Part shown: one piece after another, positions 36,228 to 45,120 of the stretch
How the letters are laid out: each line of letters starts with the position of its first letter
Position numbering within the stretch: position 1 is the first letter of the stretch
NCBI GenBank assembly: GCA_030526045.1
Contig: JAUNDN010000001.1
Coordinates: forward strand, 77,073 to 141,072
Reading direction: 5' to 3'
Origin: Bacillota bacterium
GTDB taxonomy: Bacteria > Bacillota > Clostridia > Lachnospirales > Lachnospiraceae
DNA: 64,000 bases
Made by a program: the position numbers and the translations under genes
The notes under the pieces: generated by a model
What the model was told of the DNA's origin: nothing
The model's input: only the letters and a program-made list of their open reading frames with translations
Database searches by the model: none

Positions 36228-37072
36228 TACTGTTCCACCTCCTTACTTCTGGTAAAGGAAAGCTGAGCCAGCGCGATTACCGCTACAATGATGAAGAATA
36301 CGACTGCCTTCGCCTGACCGACTCCCTCATATCCTGTCTTTCCGTAAAAAGTATCATAAATATTCAGCGCAAGCATCTGTGTCTTGTTCCTGGGCGCACC
36401 GTTTGTCAATGCCTTGTTCTGATCGAACAGCTTAAAGCTGTTTGACAGGGTAAGGAACATACAGATGGTGATGGAGGACATTACCATGGGAATCTTGACC
36501 TTGATCAAGGTCTGCCATGAGGTAGCTCCGTCAATTTTGGCTGCTTCTATTAATTCAGTGGGAATATTCTGAAGACCTGCGATATAGATAATCATCATAT
36601 ACCCAACCATTTGCCAATTCATTAAAACGACCAGTCCCCAAAAGCCGTATTTGGCATTGGAAACAATTGTGGTCTCAAACTGATATAAAATTGCATTGAT
36701 CATCTGCTGCCAGGTATAACCAAGTACAATACCTCCGATCAGGTTCGGCATAAAGAACACGGTTCGAAAGAGATTGGTTCCCTTGATCTTTCTGGTAAGC
36801 ATAAGTGCAATTGCAAATGCAAGAATATTAATCGTAATCACACTGATCACGGTAAATGCCGCCGTGAATCCCAGTGCTCTGGTAAAGCCCTGCCCTTCCG
36901 TAAAGGCAAGCTTGTAATTCTCAAATCCCACCCACTTGGCATTGCCTACAGTGGTGAACTCGCAAAAAGATAAATATAAGCCCTGTATAAAGGGGATAAT
37001 GAACGCGAATGCAAAAGCAATCAGCGTCGGAACTGTAAAAATGACAAAATATTTTTTTAAAGTTTTTTCCAT
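36227..37072 (-). CDS. Sugar ABC transporter permease, MalF-like
   Basis: 281 residues, six membrane helices, EAA loop IEAAKIDGATSWQTLIKVKIP. It is the first permease of the CUT1 system. It is separated from the binding-protein gene by 63 nt containing a hairpin that probably keeps binding-protein mRNA more abundant. Confidence 0.93.
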   Translation of the reverse strand: MEKTLKKYFVIFTVPTLIAFAFAFIIPFIQGLYLSFCEFTTVGNAKWVGFENYKLAFTEGQGFTRALGFTAAFTVISVITINILAFAIALMLTRKIKGTNLFRTVFFMPNLIGGIVLGYTWQQMINAILYQFETTIVSNAKYGFWGLVVLMNWQMVGYMMIIYIAGLQNIPTELIEAAKIDGATSWQTLIKVKIPMVMSSITICMFLTLSNSFKLFDQNKALTNGAPRNKTQMLALNIYDTFYGKTGYEGVGQAKAVVFFIIVAVIALAQLSFTRSKEVEQ

Positions 37073-37093
37073 ACCTGTAACTCCCTTTTTTAA

Positions 37094-37120
37094 AGAGGGT
37101 ACCCACTTAGGGCACCCTCT
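37094..37120 (-). terminator. Intercistronic hairpin after the binding-protein gene
   Basis: AGAGGGT-x-CCC (37094-37104) pairs with GGG-x-ACCCTCT (37110-37120), 10 bp with one mismatch and a 5-nt loop. No clear T-run follows, so it is more likely an mRNA-stabilising or partial-termination element between binding protein and permeases. Confidence 0.55.
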
Positions 37121-37135
37121 AATCAGTCAGCTGAA

Positions 37136-38533
37136 TTATTTCGTTGCTGCTTTTTCTTCTGCCCATCTTGTAACTACAGTATCTGCAACTTCATCCCATG
37201 TCATGTTTCCATTGCAGTATTCAAGCAGTGCTGCACCGAAGTCATCCTTGAAATCCTGGCTGGGGAATGTTGTGAAGTTCCAGCTTACACTGGTTTTTCC
37301 GTTTTCCATGTAACGGAACATTTCCTTAGCAAGAGGATCCTGAGGCTTCTCATCATCACCAAAGGTGGTGAAAGGAGCTGCGTTTCCTAATGTGTTAACC
37401 ATATAGTCCTTACCTGCATCAGAGGAGATCAACCAGTTAACAAAATCAAGTGTCGCCTTCTGGTTTGCTTCAGAGGTCTGGCTGTTTACACACCAGAAGT
37501 TTTCTGTACCTGTACATAAGCCCTGGTTTGCTTCCCCAGCTGCTCCAATGTAGATAGGCATGAACTTAACGTTTTCTTCTGTCACAACGTTTCCGTCAAC
37601 GCCGGAGATCTGTCCCCATCCCCAGTTACCGTTCTGAACCATAGCACACTGTCCAAGTGCGAACTCAGCCATGGAATCTGTAACTGCCTTGCTTCCTAAC
37701 AGAGTAGGTGCACAGGTAGAATTGTTGATATATAAATCAAAGATATTCTTAAAGTTTTCGCTGTAAGTGAACTCAAGATCATCTAAGTCTGTAACACCCT
37801 TATCCTTGTACTCATAGTATACAGGGATGTTTGCAAGGTGTGTCTGCCATCTCCAGTCTTCACCGGGAAGTAAGGAGGTTGAAGCGAACACGCCGTCAAT
37901 ACCAAGGTCATCCTTCTTAGCCTGCATATCTTCTACAACTGCCTTTAAGGTATCAAAGCTGCCTATCTCGTCTACGCTCTTAACAACTGCGCCGTCCATT
38001 GCGAAGTACTTCTGCATAATTTCATCATTGTAGATGATACCGTAGGATTCAACTGTGTAAGGAACACCGTATACACCGCCGTCAGATCCTGTAACAGCAA
38101 GGCTCTTATCAGATAAATTCTTGTAAAGCTCTGTATCTGTCAGATCCATGCAGTAATCTTTCCATGAATTGTATCCTACAGGTCCGTTGATCTGGAATAA
38201 GGTAGGTGCATCAGAACCTGCAATCTCAGATTTCAGGACTTCCTCATAGGTACCGCTTGCTGCAGTAACAACCTTAACAGGTACACCTGTTTCTTCTGTA
38301 TAAGCTGTTGCGATTTCCTGCCACTGCTCATCTACTTCAGGCTTGAAGTTCAGATAGTATACAGAACCTGATTCTGCGCTTGCTTCAGCTTCCTTAGCCG
38401 GTTCCTCTGCTTTCTCGGTTTCTGTACCTGCTTCAGCTTTTTCTGCGGGTGCTTCTGTATTATTGCCACATCCGATCAATAAGCTGGAAATCATTGCTAC
38501 GCTCAGTAATGCACTGATTACTTTCTTTTTCAT
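37136..38533 (-). CDS. Sugar-binding lipoprotein of an ABC transporter
   Basis: 465 residues. A signal peptide with lipobox (SSLLIGCGNN, lipidated Cys about 22) and an acidic Glu/Ala-rich linker (about 25-55) lead into a family 1 solute-binding domain with tryptophan-rich pocket segments (WGWGQISG, EDWRWQTHL). It captures an oligosaccharide and feeds the MalF/MalG-like permeases. Specificity cannot be read. Candidate CcpA and dyad sites overlap its promoter, pointing to catabolite control. Confidence 0.93.
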   Translation of the reverse strand: MKKKVISALLSVAMISSLLIGCGNNTEAPAEKAEAGTETEKAEEPAKEAEASAESGSVYYLNFKPEVDEQWQEIATAYTEETGVPVKVVTAASGTYEEVLKSEIAGSDAPTLFQINGPVGYNSWKDYCMDLTDTELYKNLSDKSLAVTGSDGGVYGVPYTVESYGIIYNDEIMQKYFAMDGAVVKSVDEIGSFDTLKAVVEDMQAKKDDLGIDGVFASTSLLPGEDWRWQTHLANIPVYYEYKDKGVTDLDDLEFTYSENFKNIFDLYINNSTCAPTLLGSKAVTDSMAEFALGQCAMVQNGNWGWGQISGVDGNVVTEENVKFMPIYIGAAGEANQGLCTGTENFWCVNSQTSEANQKATLDFVNWLISSDAGKDYMVNTLGNAAPFTTFGDDEKPQDPLAKEMFRYMENGKTSVSWNFTTFPSQDFKDDFGAALLEYCNGNMTWDEVADTVVTRWAEEKAATK

Positions 38534-38631
38534 AACTCATCCTCTCCTTTTGTAATTGTTTGGTATGATTATTATTTTACAAATGTGATCAAATATACGT
38601 CGATAACCTGCACCGTTTGTGGTATCGTTAT

Positions 38632-38646
38632 CGGTAACGTTTCCAA
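38632..38646 (-). promoter_or_regulatory. CcpA (cre)-like site upstream of the sugar-binding protein
   Basis: Minus strand TTGGAAACGTTACCG fits the cre consensus WTGNAANCGNWNNCW at all but the last base. It lies just downstream of the predicted transcription start, a repressing position. A LacI-family operator of another kind would look similar. Confidence 0.5.
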
Positions 38647-38656
38647 TCACATTTTT

Positions 38657-38694
38657 AACATAACACCTATCCACGAATAATGCAATAGGTGTTA
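38657..38694 (-). promoter_or_regulatory. Promoter overlapped by a 10-bp dyad
   Basis: Minus strand TTGCAT (38680-38685), 17-nt spacer, TATGTT (38657-38662). Perfect inverted repeats TAACACCTAT (38661-38670) and ATAGGTGTTA (38685-38694) cover both hexamers. The dyad could be an operator or, since degV ends 73 nt upstream, a terminator stem without a good T-run. Confidence 0.5.
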
Positions 38695-38767
38695 GATAAT
38701 TTTTTTAAATTCTTCATATTTGTAAAATTTCAGAATTGTTTTTGTGCACTTTTACCAAAAAATGGAA

Positions 38768-39655
38768 TCAGTCTTTTCTTTCACTACCCCAGAAGAACAA
38801 TGCTACCGTGCCCGGTCCTGTATGACTTCCGATCGTGGTACCGATATCATTGATCTCCACCTTTCCATTCAGATTGGGGAACCGCTCCTCCACCAGCTTT
38901 GCCACTGCCTTTGCATCCTCCGGGCAGTCGGACTGCGACATATAGCACTTCCCGCTATATTCAAGTCCATTCTGTGCAAACTCTTCCATCTTATTTGCAA
39001 TTGCCTGAATAACCTTCTTTTTGGTTCTGATCTTAAATCTCGGAATCAGCTTTCCCTGATAGTCCACATTAAGAAGCGGGCAGATATCCATGACGGAACC
39101 CACAAAGCCGGCTGTCTTGGAGATTCGTCCACCCTTTACAAAGAATGTAAGATCTGATGAGAAAAACCAATGATGAAGCTTTAGTTTATTCTCCTCCGCC
39201 CAGGAATACAGACTGTCAATATCCATTCCTTCATCCCGAAGATCTGCCAGTTTATCCATGAGGAGTCCGTAGCCTGAGGAGGCTGCAAGGGAATCCACAA
39301 TATAGATCTTACGGTCCGGATATTTCTCCATCAGCTCCTCTCTGGCAATCATTGCCGAATTATACACACCGGAAATGCCGGAAGACAGCGTCAGGTGAAG
39401 AATATCCTTTCCTTCCTCCAAAAACGGGGTGAAATACTGTATAAACTCTTCCGCATTGATCTGGGAAGTTCTTGTTTCAGCTCCATTTTTCATTGCCTGA
39501 TAAAAATCATGAAAGGCGATGGATTTTCCCAGGTCATCCAGATATTGCTTTCCATCCAGTTCAAAATGAAAACAGATATAATGAATGTCCCTGCTTTCAA
39601 AATGCTCCTGTGTCAGATCTGCTGTGGAACAGCAGCTTAATATATAGTCACCCAT
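38768..39655 (-). CDS. DegV-family fatty acid-binding protein
   Basis: 295 residues. Conserved features include the SSGISGVYNSA loop, DSLAASSGYGLLM and the terminal SHTGPGTVALFF segment. DegV/FakB proteins bind a fatty acid and present it to the kinase FakA for phosphorylation and phospholipid synthesis. No fakA is nearby. AAGGAGG precedes the start. Confidence 0.9.
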   Translation of the reverse strand: MGDYILSCCSTADLTQEHFESRDIHYICFHFELDGKQYLDDLGKSIAFHDFYQAMKNGAETRTSQINAEEFIQYFTPFLEEGKDILHLTLSSGISGVYNSAMIAREELMEKYPDRKIYIVDSLAASSGYGLLMDKLADLRDEGMDIDSLYSWAEENKLKLHHWFFSSDLTFFVKGGRISKTAGFVGSVMDICPLLNVDYQGKLIPRFKIRTKKKVIQAIANKMEEFAQNGLEYSGKCYMSQSDCPEDAKAVAKLVEERFPNLNGKVEINDIGTTIGSHTGPGTVALFFWGSERKD

Positions 39656-39684
39656 TTTTTCCTCCTTAATGAATCTCCTGTTAC

Positions 39685-39699
39685 TGTTAACGCTTTCCT
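39685..39699 (-). promoter_or_regulatory. cre-like site in the degV leader
   Basis: Minus strand AGGAAAGCGTTAACA matches the cre consensus at all but one position (G for T at position 2), between the promoter and the gene. Confidence 0.35.
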
Positions 39700-39737
39700 A
39701 TCTACGCGCAAACAATCTGTTTTCTATTAACATATTT

Positions 39738-39766
39738 ATTATAGACGTCCTCCGGCAATAACTCAA
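39738..39766 (-). promoter_or_regulatory. Sigma-A promoter of degV overlapping the end of rarD
   Basis: Minus strand TTGAGT (39761-39766), 17-nt spacer, TATAAT (39738-39743). The -35 hexamer includes the rarD stop codon. Confidence 0.6.
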
Positions 39767-40635
39767 ACCTTTTTCTCTTTTCCTTTCATGAGAAAAATGA
39801 TCAGTGCCAGCCAGACACAGACAAACATAATGACATCCGTAAGCTCCAGCTTTTCTCCGTAAAGCATGACCCCGACCAGGAACTGCAGTGTGGGATTGAT
39901 ATACATCAATATTCCAGCCAGTGACATAGGTATTTTGCTAATTCCACGGGCAAACAAAAATAGGGGAATGGTTGTCACCACACCTGAAATAGGAAACAGC
40001 AGCCACTGTACACTGTCAAGTACGCCATAAGCACCTCTCCCCTGAACTTTTGCCATACTGAGAAAGAACAGTGCAAAAGGCGCCATAAAAGCGGTTTCCC
40101 AGAATAGGGATATCTGGCTTTCCGTCTTTATCTTTTTCTTAATCATGCTGTACAGTGCAAAGGAGCCGCCGATTACAAGCGCCATCCACGGAATTGTTCC
40201 ATAGTGAATAACGGGAACCAGGATGCCTATTGTCGCAATTCCCACGGAAAACCATTGCCGCCCGGAAAGTCTCTCCCTGAATACCAGAAAGCCAATAAAT
40301 ATGGAAATGATCGGATTCAAGTAATAAGCAAGACTGGCATCCAATATATGCCCGCTGTTTACTGCATAAATGTATGATCCCCAATTGACAGTAATCATCA
40401 CGCCGCAAAGAAACAGCCGAAAAAGCTCTTTCCTGTCCTTCAAAGCCTGTGCTGCTTTTGGAAGATCTCTCATCACCAGAAGCACAAGCAGACAGAACAC
40501 AAAGGACCACACAATCCGTGCTGCCAAAACATATACGGAGTTTACGCTGCCAAGCAGTTTCCAAAAAATAGGGAGAATCCCCCAAAGTACATAACAGCCA
40601 AATACATAGAGCGCATTTCTATTTATCTTTTGCAT
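39763..40635 (-). CDS. rarD: RarD-type EamA-family transporter
   Basis: 290 residues, about ten membrane helices in two EamA repeats. The N-terminus (ALYVFGCYVLWGILPIFWKLL) and the NWGSYIYAVNSGHILDASLAYYLNP region (quoted in part) are RarD-like. The family exports metabolites or amino acids; the substrate is unknown. It begins 17 nt after carB and is probably cotranscribed with carAB. Confidence 0.88.
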   Translation of the reverse strand: MQKINRNALYVFGCYVLWGILPIFWKLLGSVNSVYVLAARIVWSFVFCLLVLLVMRDLPKAAQALKDRKELFRLFLCGVMITVNWGSYIYAVNSGHILDASLAYYLNPIISIFIGFLVFRERLSGRQWFSVGIATIGILVPVIHYGTIPWMALVIGGSFALYSMIKKKIKTESQISLFWETAFMAPFALFFLSMAKVQGRGAYGVLDSVQWLLFPISGVVTTIPLFLFARGISKIPMSLAGILMYINPTLQFLVGVMLYGEKLELTDVIMFVCVWLALIIFLMKGKEKKV

Positions 40636-40652
40636 TTTTCACCTTTTGGGCA

Positions 40653-43600
40653 TCAGATGGATGCAATATCAATCAGCGTAAACTGATCATTTTCATTTTC
40701 AAGGCTTGTCACCAGCGCTGCTGCCGTATCCATTGCCGTGATACAGTTCACGCCCGTTTCAATTGCGGTTCTTCTGATCAGGAATCCATCCCTTGACTTG
40801 TCACGCCCCTGTGTGGGAGTGTCAATCACAAGATCAATCTTATGCCCCAAAATCAGATCCATCACGGTAGGTGATTCCTGAGAAATCTTATTAACCTTAC
40901 GTGCCTTGACTCCCGCCTCGTTTAAAGCTGCCGCGGTACTTCTGGTGGCGTAAATGGTATAGCCCAGTTTCTCAAACCTGCGGCCGATCTCCACAGCCTC
41001 ACCCTTATCTGCATCCTTCACGGTAATGATCATCTGCTTGTGCTTAGGCAGATCCACGCCAGCCCCAAGGAAGGCTTTATAAAGCGCCTCATTAAAGGTC
41101 TTTGCGATACCCAGGCACTCACCGGTGGACTTCATTTCCGGTCCCAGACTGATCTCTGCTCCCCTGATCTTCTCAAAGGAGAACACCGGCATCTTAATGG
41201 CAAAATAATCTGCTTCCGGCTGCAATCCCGGTTGATAACCAAGCTCCCTGATGGTCCTTCCGATGATCACCTCTGTAGCCAGATCCACGATCGGAATTCC
41301 TGTCACCTTGCTGATATACGGTACAGTACGGGAGGAACGGGGATTCACCTCGATCACATATACATCCTCACCGATGGCTATGAACTGAATGTTAATCAGT
41401 CCCTTGACATGAAGTGCCTTTGCCAGTCTTTCGGTATAATCCGCAATCTTTGCCTTCACCGTGTCGGAAATCGTAGGCGCCGGATAAACGGAAATACTGT
41501 CACCGGAATGGACGCCGGTTCTTTCAATATGCTCCATAATACCAGGGATCAGGATATCCGTGCCGTCGCACACCGCATCCACTTCAATTTCCTTCCCCTG
41601 CAGATATTTATCAACCAGAATAGGATGATCCTGTGCGATCCGGTTGATGATATTCATAAACTCTTCAATCTCTTCATCGGAAATGGCAATCTGCATGCCC
41701 TGACCGCCAAGCACGTAGGAAGGTCTTACCAGTACCGGATAGCCCAGTCTGTTTGCAACCTCCTTAGCCTCCTGCGCCGTAAACACAGTGCCGCCTGCTG
41801 CTCTTGGAATCTGCGTCTTTTCCAATATTTCATCAAAAAGCTCTCTGTCTTCAGCCGCATCCACATCCTCTGCCCTGGTCCCTAAAATCGGAACGCCCAT
41901 CTTCATCAGGCTCTCTGTCAGTTTAATTGCGGTCTGACCACCGAACTGTACTACAGCCCCGTCCGGCTTCTCCAGCCTGACAATGCTCTCCACATCCTCA
42001 GGGGTTAAAGGTTCAAAATACAGCTTATCCGCAATATCAAAGTCCGTACTTACCGTCTCCGGATTGTTATTGATGATAATCGTCTCATAGCCTGCCTTGG
42101 CAAATGCCCAAGTGGCATGAACCGAACAATAGTCAAATTCAATTCCCTGTCCGATCCTAATAGGACCTGAGCCAAGTACCAGCACCTTCTTGGGCGGATT
42201 TGTCTCTACTGCTTCGTTTTCACTTCCGTATACAGAATAGTAATAGGGAGTGCTGGCCTCAAATTCAGCCGCACAGGTATCTACCATCTTAAAGGCTGCC
42301 ACAATGCCGTTATCATAGCGGAGCTTCTTAATCTCCTCCTCCGGCAGACCGGTAAGTCTGCTGATCACTGTATCAGGGAATTCAATCCGCTTTGCCTCCT
42401 TTAACAGTTCCACCGTAAGAGGTCCCTTCTTCAGTGCCTGCTCCATTTCTACCAGAATACCAATCTTATCGATAAACCAGTGATCGATCATGGTGATCTC
42501 ATGGATGGTGTCATAATCCACGCCCTTGCGGATTGCCTCCGCAATCACATAGATTCTCTGGTCATCCACAATTTTAAGCCGTTCCTTCAGTTCCTGTGCG
42601 TTCAGCTCACAGAAATCGTAGCTTAACAGGCAGTCCACATGCTGTTCCAGAGAACGGATTGCCTTCATCAGTGCCCCTTCGAAATTATCACAGATGCTCA
42701 TAACCTCTCCGGTTGCTTTCATCTGAGTCGTCAAAGTTCTCTTTGCCGTAATGAATTTATCAAAGGGAAGTCTGGGAAGCTTTACCACACAGTAATCCAG
42801 TGTAGGCTCAAAGCTTGCATAGGTTTTTCCCGTAATTGCATTTTTGATCTCATCCAGTGTATAGCCCAGCGCAATCTTGGCAGCCACCTTGGCAATGGGA
42901 TAGCCGGTTGCCTTACTTGCCAGTGCCGAGGAACGGCTTACTCTGGGATTAACCTCAATGACACAGTATTCAAAGCTGGTGGGATGAAGCGCAAACTGCA
43001 CATTACATCCGCCGGTAATCTCAAGTTCGCTGATAATATTCAGTGCTGAGGTACGCAGCATCTGATACTCCTTATCAGAAAGCGTCTGTGAGGGTGCCAC
43101 AACAATACTGTCTCCGGTGTGTACTCCTACCGGGTCAATATTCTCCATATTACATACCGTAATGCAGTTTCCTGCACTGTCGCGCATTACCTCATATTCA
43201 ATTTCCTTCCAGCCTGCAATGCATCTCTCCACCAGAACCTGTCCCACACGGGAAAGACGCAGACCATTCTCTAGGATGCTCTCCAGTTCTGCCTGATTGT
43301 GGGCGATACCACCACCGGAGCCTCCCAGGGTATAGGCAGGGCGAAGCACTACCGGATAGCCGATGGTATTGGTGAATGCCACACCGTCCTCAATCGTTTC
43401 TACCACCTTGGAAGCGGCACATGGTTCACCGATCTTTTCCATGGTATCCTTAAATTCCTGTCTGTCCTCTGCCTTTTTGATTGTGGCAGCTGTGGTTCCA
43501 AGCAGCTTTACATTATGGGCTTTCAGAAAACCGGATTCCTCCAGTTCCATACCGAGGTTTAAGCCTGCCTGTCCCCCCAGTGTTGGAAGAATACTGTCCG

Positions 43601-43847
43601 GCTTTTCCTTTTCGATAATCTGCTCAAGCACCCGCGCAGTGAGTGGCTCAATATATACCTTATCAGCAATATTCTTATCGGTCATAATAGTGGCAGGATT
43701 GGAATTAACAAGAATCACTTCGATTCCTTCTTCTTTCAGGGAGCGGCAAGCCTGAGTTCCCGCATAGTCAAATTCTGCTGCCTGTCCGATGACGATCGGA
43801 CCGGAGCCGATCACCATGACCCTCTTTACATTCGGATTCTTAGGCAT
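40653..43847 (-). CDS. carB: Carbamoyl-phosphate synthase large subunit
   Basis: 1064 residues, full length. It has two homologous ATP-grasp halves (first with GSGPIVIGQAAEFDYAGTQA, second with GSGPIRIGQGIEFDYCSVHA) for bicarbonate and carbamate phosphorylation, and a C-terminal MGS-like allosteric domain (about 930-1064). With CarA it makes carbamoyl phosphate for pyrimidines and arginine. It overlaps carA by 8 nt. Confidence 0.98.
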   Translation of the reverse strand: MPKNPNVKRVMVIGSGPIVIGQAAEFDYAGTQACRSLKEEGIEVILVNSNPATIMTDKNIADKVYIEPLTARVLEQIIEKEKPDSILPTLGGQAGLNLGMELEESGFLKAHNVKLLGTTAATIKKAEDRQEFKDTMEKIGEPCAASKVVETIEDGVAFTNTIGYPVVLRPAYTLGGSGGGIAHNQAELESILENGLRLSRVGQVLVERCIAGWKEIEYEVMRDSAGNCITVCNMENIDPVGVHTGDSIVVAPSQTLSDKEYQMLRTSALNIISELEITGGCNVQFALHPTSFEYCVIEVNPRVSRSSALASKATGYPIAKVAAKIALGYTLDEIKNAITGKTYASFEPTLDYCVVKLPRLPFDKFITAKRTLTTQMKATGEVMSICDNFEGALMKAIRSLEQHVDCLLSYDFCELNAQELKERLKIVDDQRIYVIAEAIRKGVDYDTIHEITMIDHWFIDKIGILVEMEQALKKGPLTVELLKEAKRIEFPDTVISRLTGLPEEEIKKLRYDNGIVAAFKMVDTCAAEFEASTPYYYSVYGSENEAVETNPPKKVLVLGSGPIRIGQGIEFDYCSVHATWAFAKAGYETIIINNNPETVSTDFDIADKLYFEPLTPEDVESIVRLEKPDGAVVQFGGQTAIKLTESLMKMGVPILGTRAEDVDAAEDRELFDEILEKTQIPRAAGGTVFTAQEAKEVANRLGYPVLVRPSYVLGGQGMQIAISDEEIEEFMNIINRIAQDHPILVDKYLQGKEIEVDAVCDGTDILIPGIMEHIERTGVHSGDSISVYPAPTISDTVKAKIADYTERLAKALHVKGLINIQFIAIGEDVYVIEVNPRSSRTVPYISKVTGIPIVDLATEVIIGRTIRELGYQPGLQPEADYFAIKMPVFSFEKIRGAEISLGPEMKSTGECLGIAKTFNEALYKAFLGAGVDLPKHKQMIITVKDADKGEAVEIGRRFEKLGYTIYATRSTAAALNEAGVKARKVNKISQESPTVMDLILGHKIDLVIDTPTQGRDKSRDGFLIRRTAIETGVNCITAMDTAAALVTSLENENDQFTLIDIASI

Positions 43848-45033
43848 CTTTTCCCACCTCCATCATCTTAATAAATCTGTCAAACAGGTAACTGGAGTCC
43901 TGTGGCCCCGGACATGCTTCCGGATGGTACTGCACGGTAAAGATGTTCTTCCCCGTGTAGGAAAGTCCCTCATTCGTGCCGTCATTTACGTTGATAAAGG
44001 CAGGAACTGCCACCTTGGGATCCAGCTTATCCGTATCTACCACATAGCCATGATTCTGGGAAGAAATGTAAACACGTCCCGTTTTAAGATCCTTCACCGG
44101 ATGGTTTCCGCCTCTGTGTCCGTACTTCATCTTATGGGTATCAGCACCTGTTGCCAGCGCCATCAACTGATGCCCGAGACAGATGGCAAAAATGGGGATA
44201 TCCGTTTCATATAATTTACGAATCTCTTTAATAATGCTTACGCATTCCTTGGGATCACCCGGACCGTTACTCAGCATGATGCCGTCAGGCTGATCTGCGA
44301 TAATTTCCTCCGCAGCAGTAAGTGCAGGGTAAACAGTTACGTCACAGCCGCGCTGTGCCAGCGACCGGACAATATTATCTTTAGCTCCAAAATCAAGCAG
44401 AGCAACCTTCTTTCCAAGACCATTCAACTGCCTGGTAATGCTCGGTCTCTTTTCTCTGATGCCCGCAGCAAAATCATCCGGTGCAAACCTTGCACTGCCG
44501 GATATAGGACCGTTTTCATCAAGCGTCCTGGCGCCTTTTATTTCATATTTCTGGGAACAAGTGACTTTTTCTACCACCTTGCCGGTAGTATATTCTTTTA
44601 ATTTTGGAAGAATTGCATTCAGATTGTAATTTTCATCGGTAGTGATCATACCATTCATGGTACCTTTTTCGCGAAGAAGCTTCGTCAGCGCACGGGTATC
44701 GATTCCGGCGATGCCGGGTATATCCTGCTCTTTCAGGAACTCCTGTATTGTAATATCCTTTCGGAAGTTACTGGCAAGTCTTGAGAGCTCTCTGACAATA
44801 AAACCATCGGGCCACGCCTGCCTAGATTCCATATCCTCTCTGCACACACCATAATTGCCAATAAGCGGATAAGTCATACAGACAGCCTGTCCTGCATAAG
44901 AGGGGTCTGTCAGAACTTCCAGATATCCCGCCATTGAAGTGTTAAAAACAATTTCACTGATTATTTCCCGATCGGCACCGATGTGGGTTCCCGCAAATAC
45001 GGTACCATCCTCAAGAATTAAAAACGCCTTCAT
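43840..45033 (-). CDS. carA: Carbamoyl-phosphate synthase small (glutaminase) subunit
   Basis: 397 residues from the ATG at 45033 (MKAFLILEDG), after GGAAGGGAG; the longer frame would reach into the promoter. The N-terminal CPSase domain precedes a class I glutamine amidotransferase with catalytic Cys in FAICLGHQLM and the His/Glu pair in QYHPEACPGP. It releases ammonia from glutamine and channels it to CarB. No pyrimidine attenuator or PyrR-binding loop is obvious in the short leader. Confidence 0.96.
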   Translation of the reverse strand: MKAFLILEDGTVFAGTHIGADREIISEIVFNTSMAGYLEVLTDPSYAGQAVCMTYPLIGNYGVCREDMESRQAWPDGFIVRELSRLASNFRKDITIQEFLKEQDIPGIAGIDTRALTKLLREKGTMNGMITTDENYNLNAILPKLKEYTTGKVVEKVTCSQKYEIKGARTLDENGPISGSARFAPDDFAAGIREKRPSITRQLNGLGKKVALLDFGAKDNIVRSLAQRGCDVTVYPALTAAEEIIADQPDGIMLSNGPGDPKECVSIIKEIRKLYETDIPIFAICLGHQLMALATGADTHKMKYGHRGGNHPVKDLKTGRVYISSQNHGYVVDTDKLDPKVAVPAFINVNDGTNEGLSYTGKNIFTVQYHPEACPGPQDSSYLFDRFIKMMEVGKDA

Positions 45034-45079
45034 GTGGTCCCTGCTCCCTTCCTGATGTATTCTCTTGCATAATCGACTA

Positions 45080-45108
45080 ATTATAGCACAAGAAGGGGGC
45101 CGGTTCAA
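45080..45108 (-). promoter_or_regulatory. Sigma-A promoter of carAB
   Basis: Minus strand TTGAAC (45103-45108), 17-nt spacer, TATAAT (45080-45085), predicting a leader of about 40 nt. Confidence 0.75.
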
Positions 45109-45120
45109 CATGGAAAATGA

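Noticed and set aside
45034..45079. Pyrimidine attenuator in the carA leader
   Set aside because: The predicted leader is only about 40 nt and shows no PyrR-binding loop or terminator pair.
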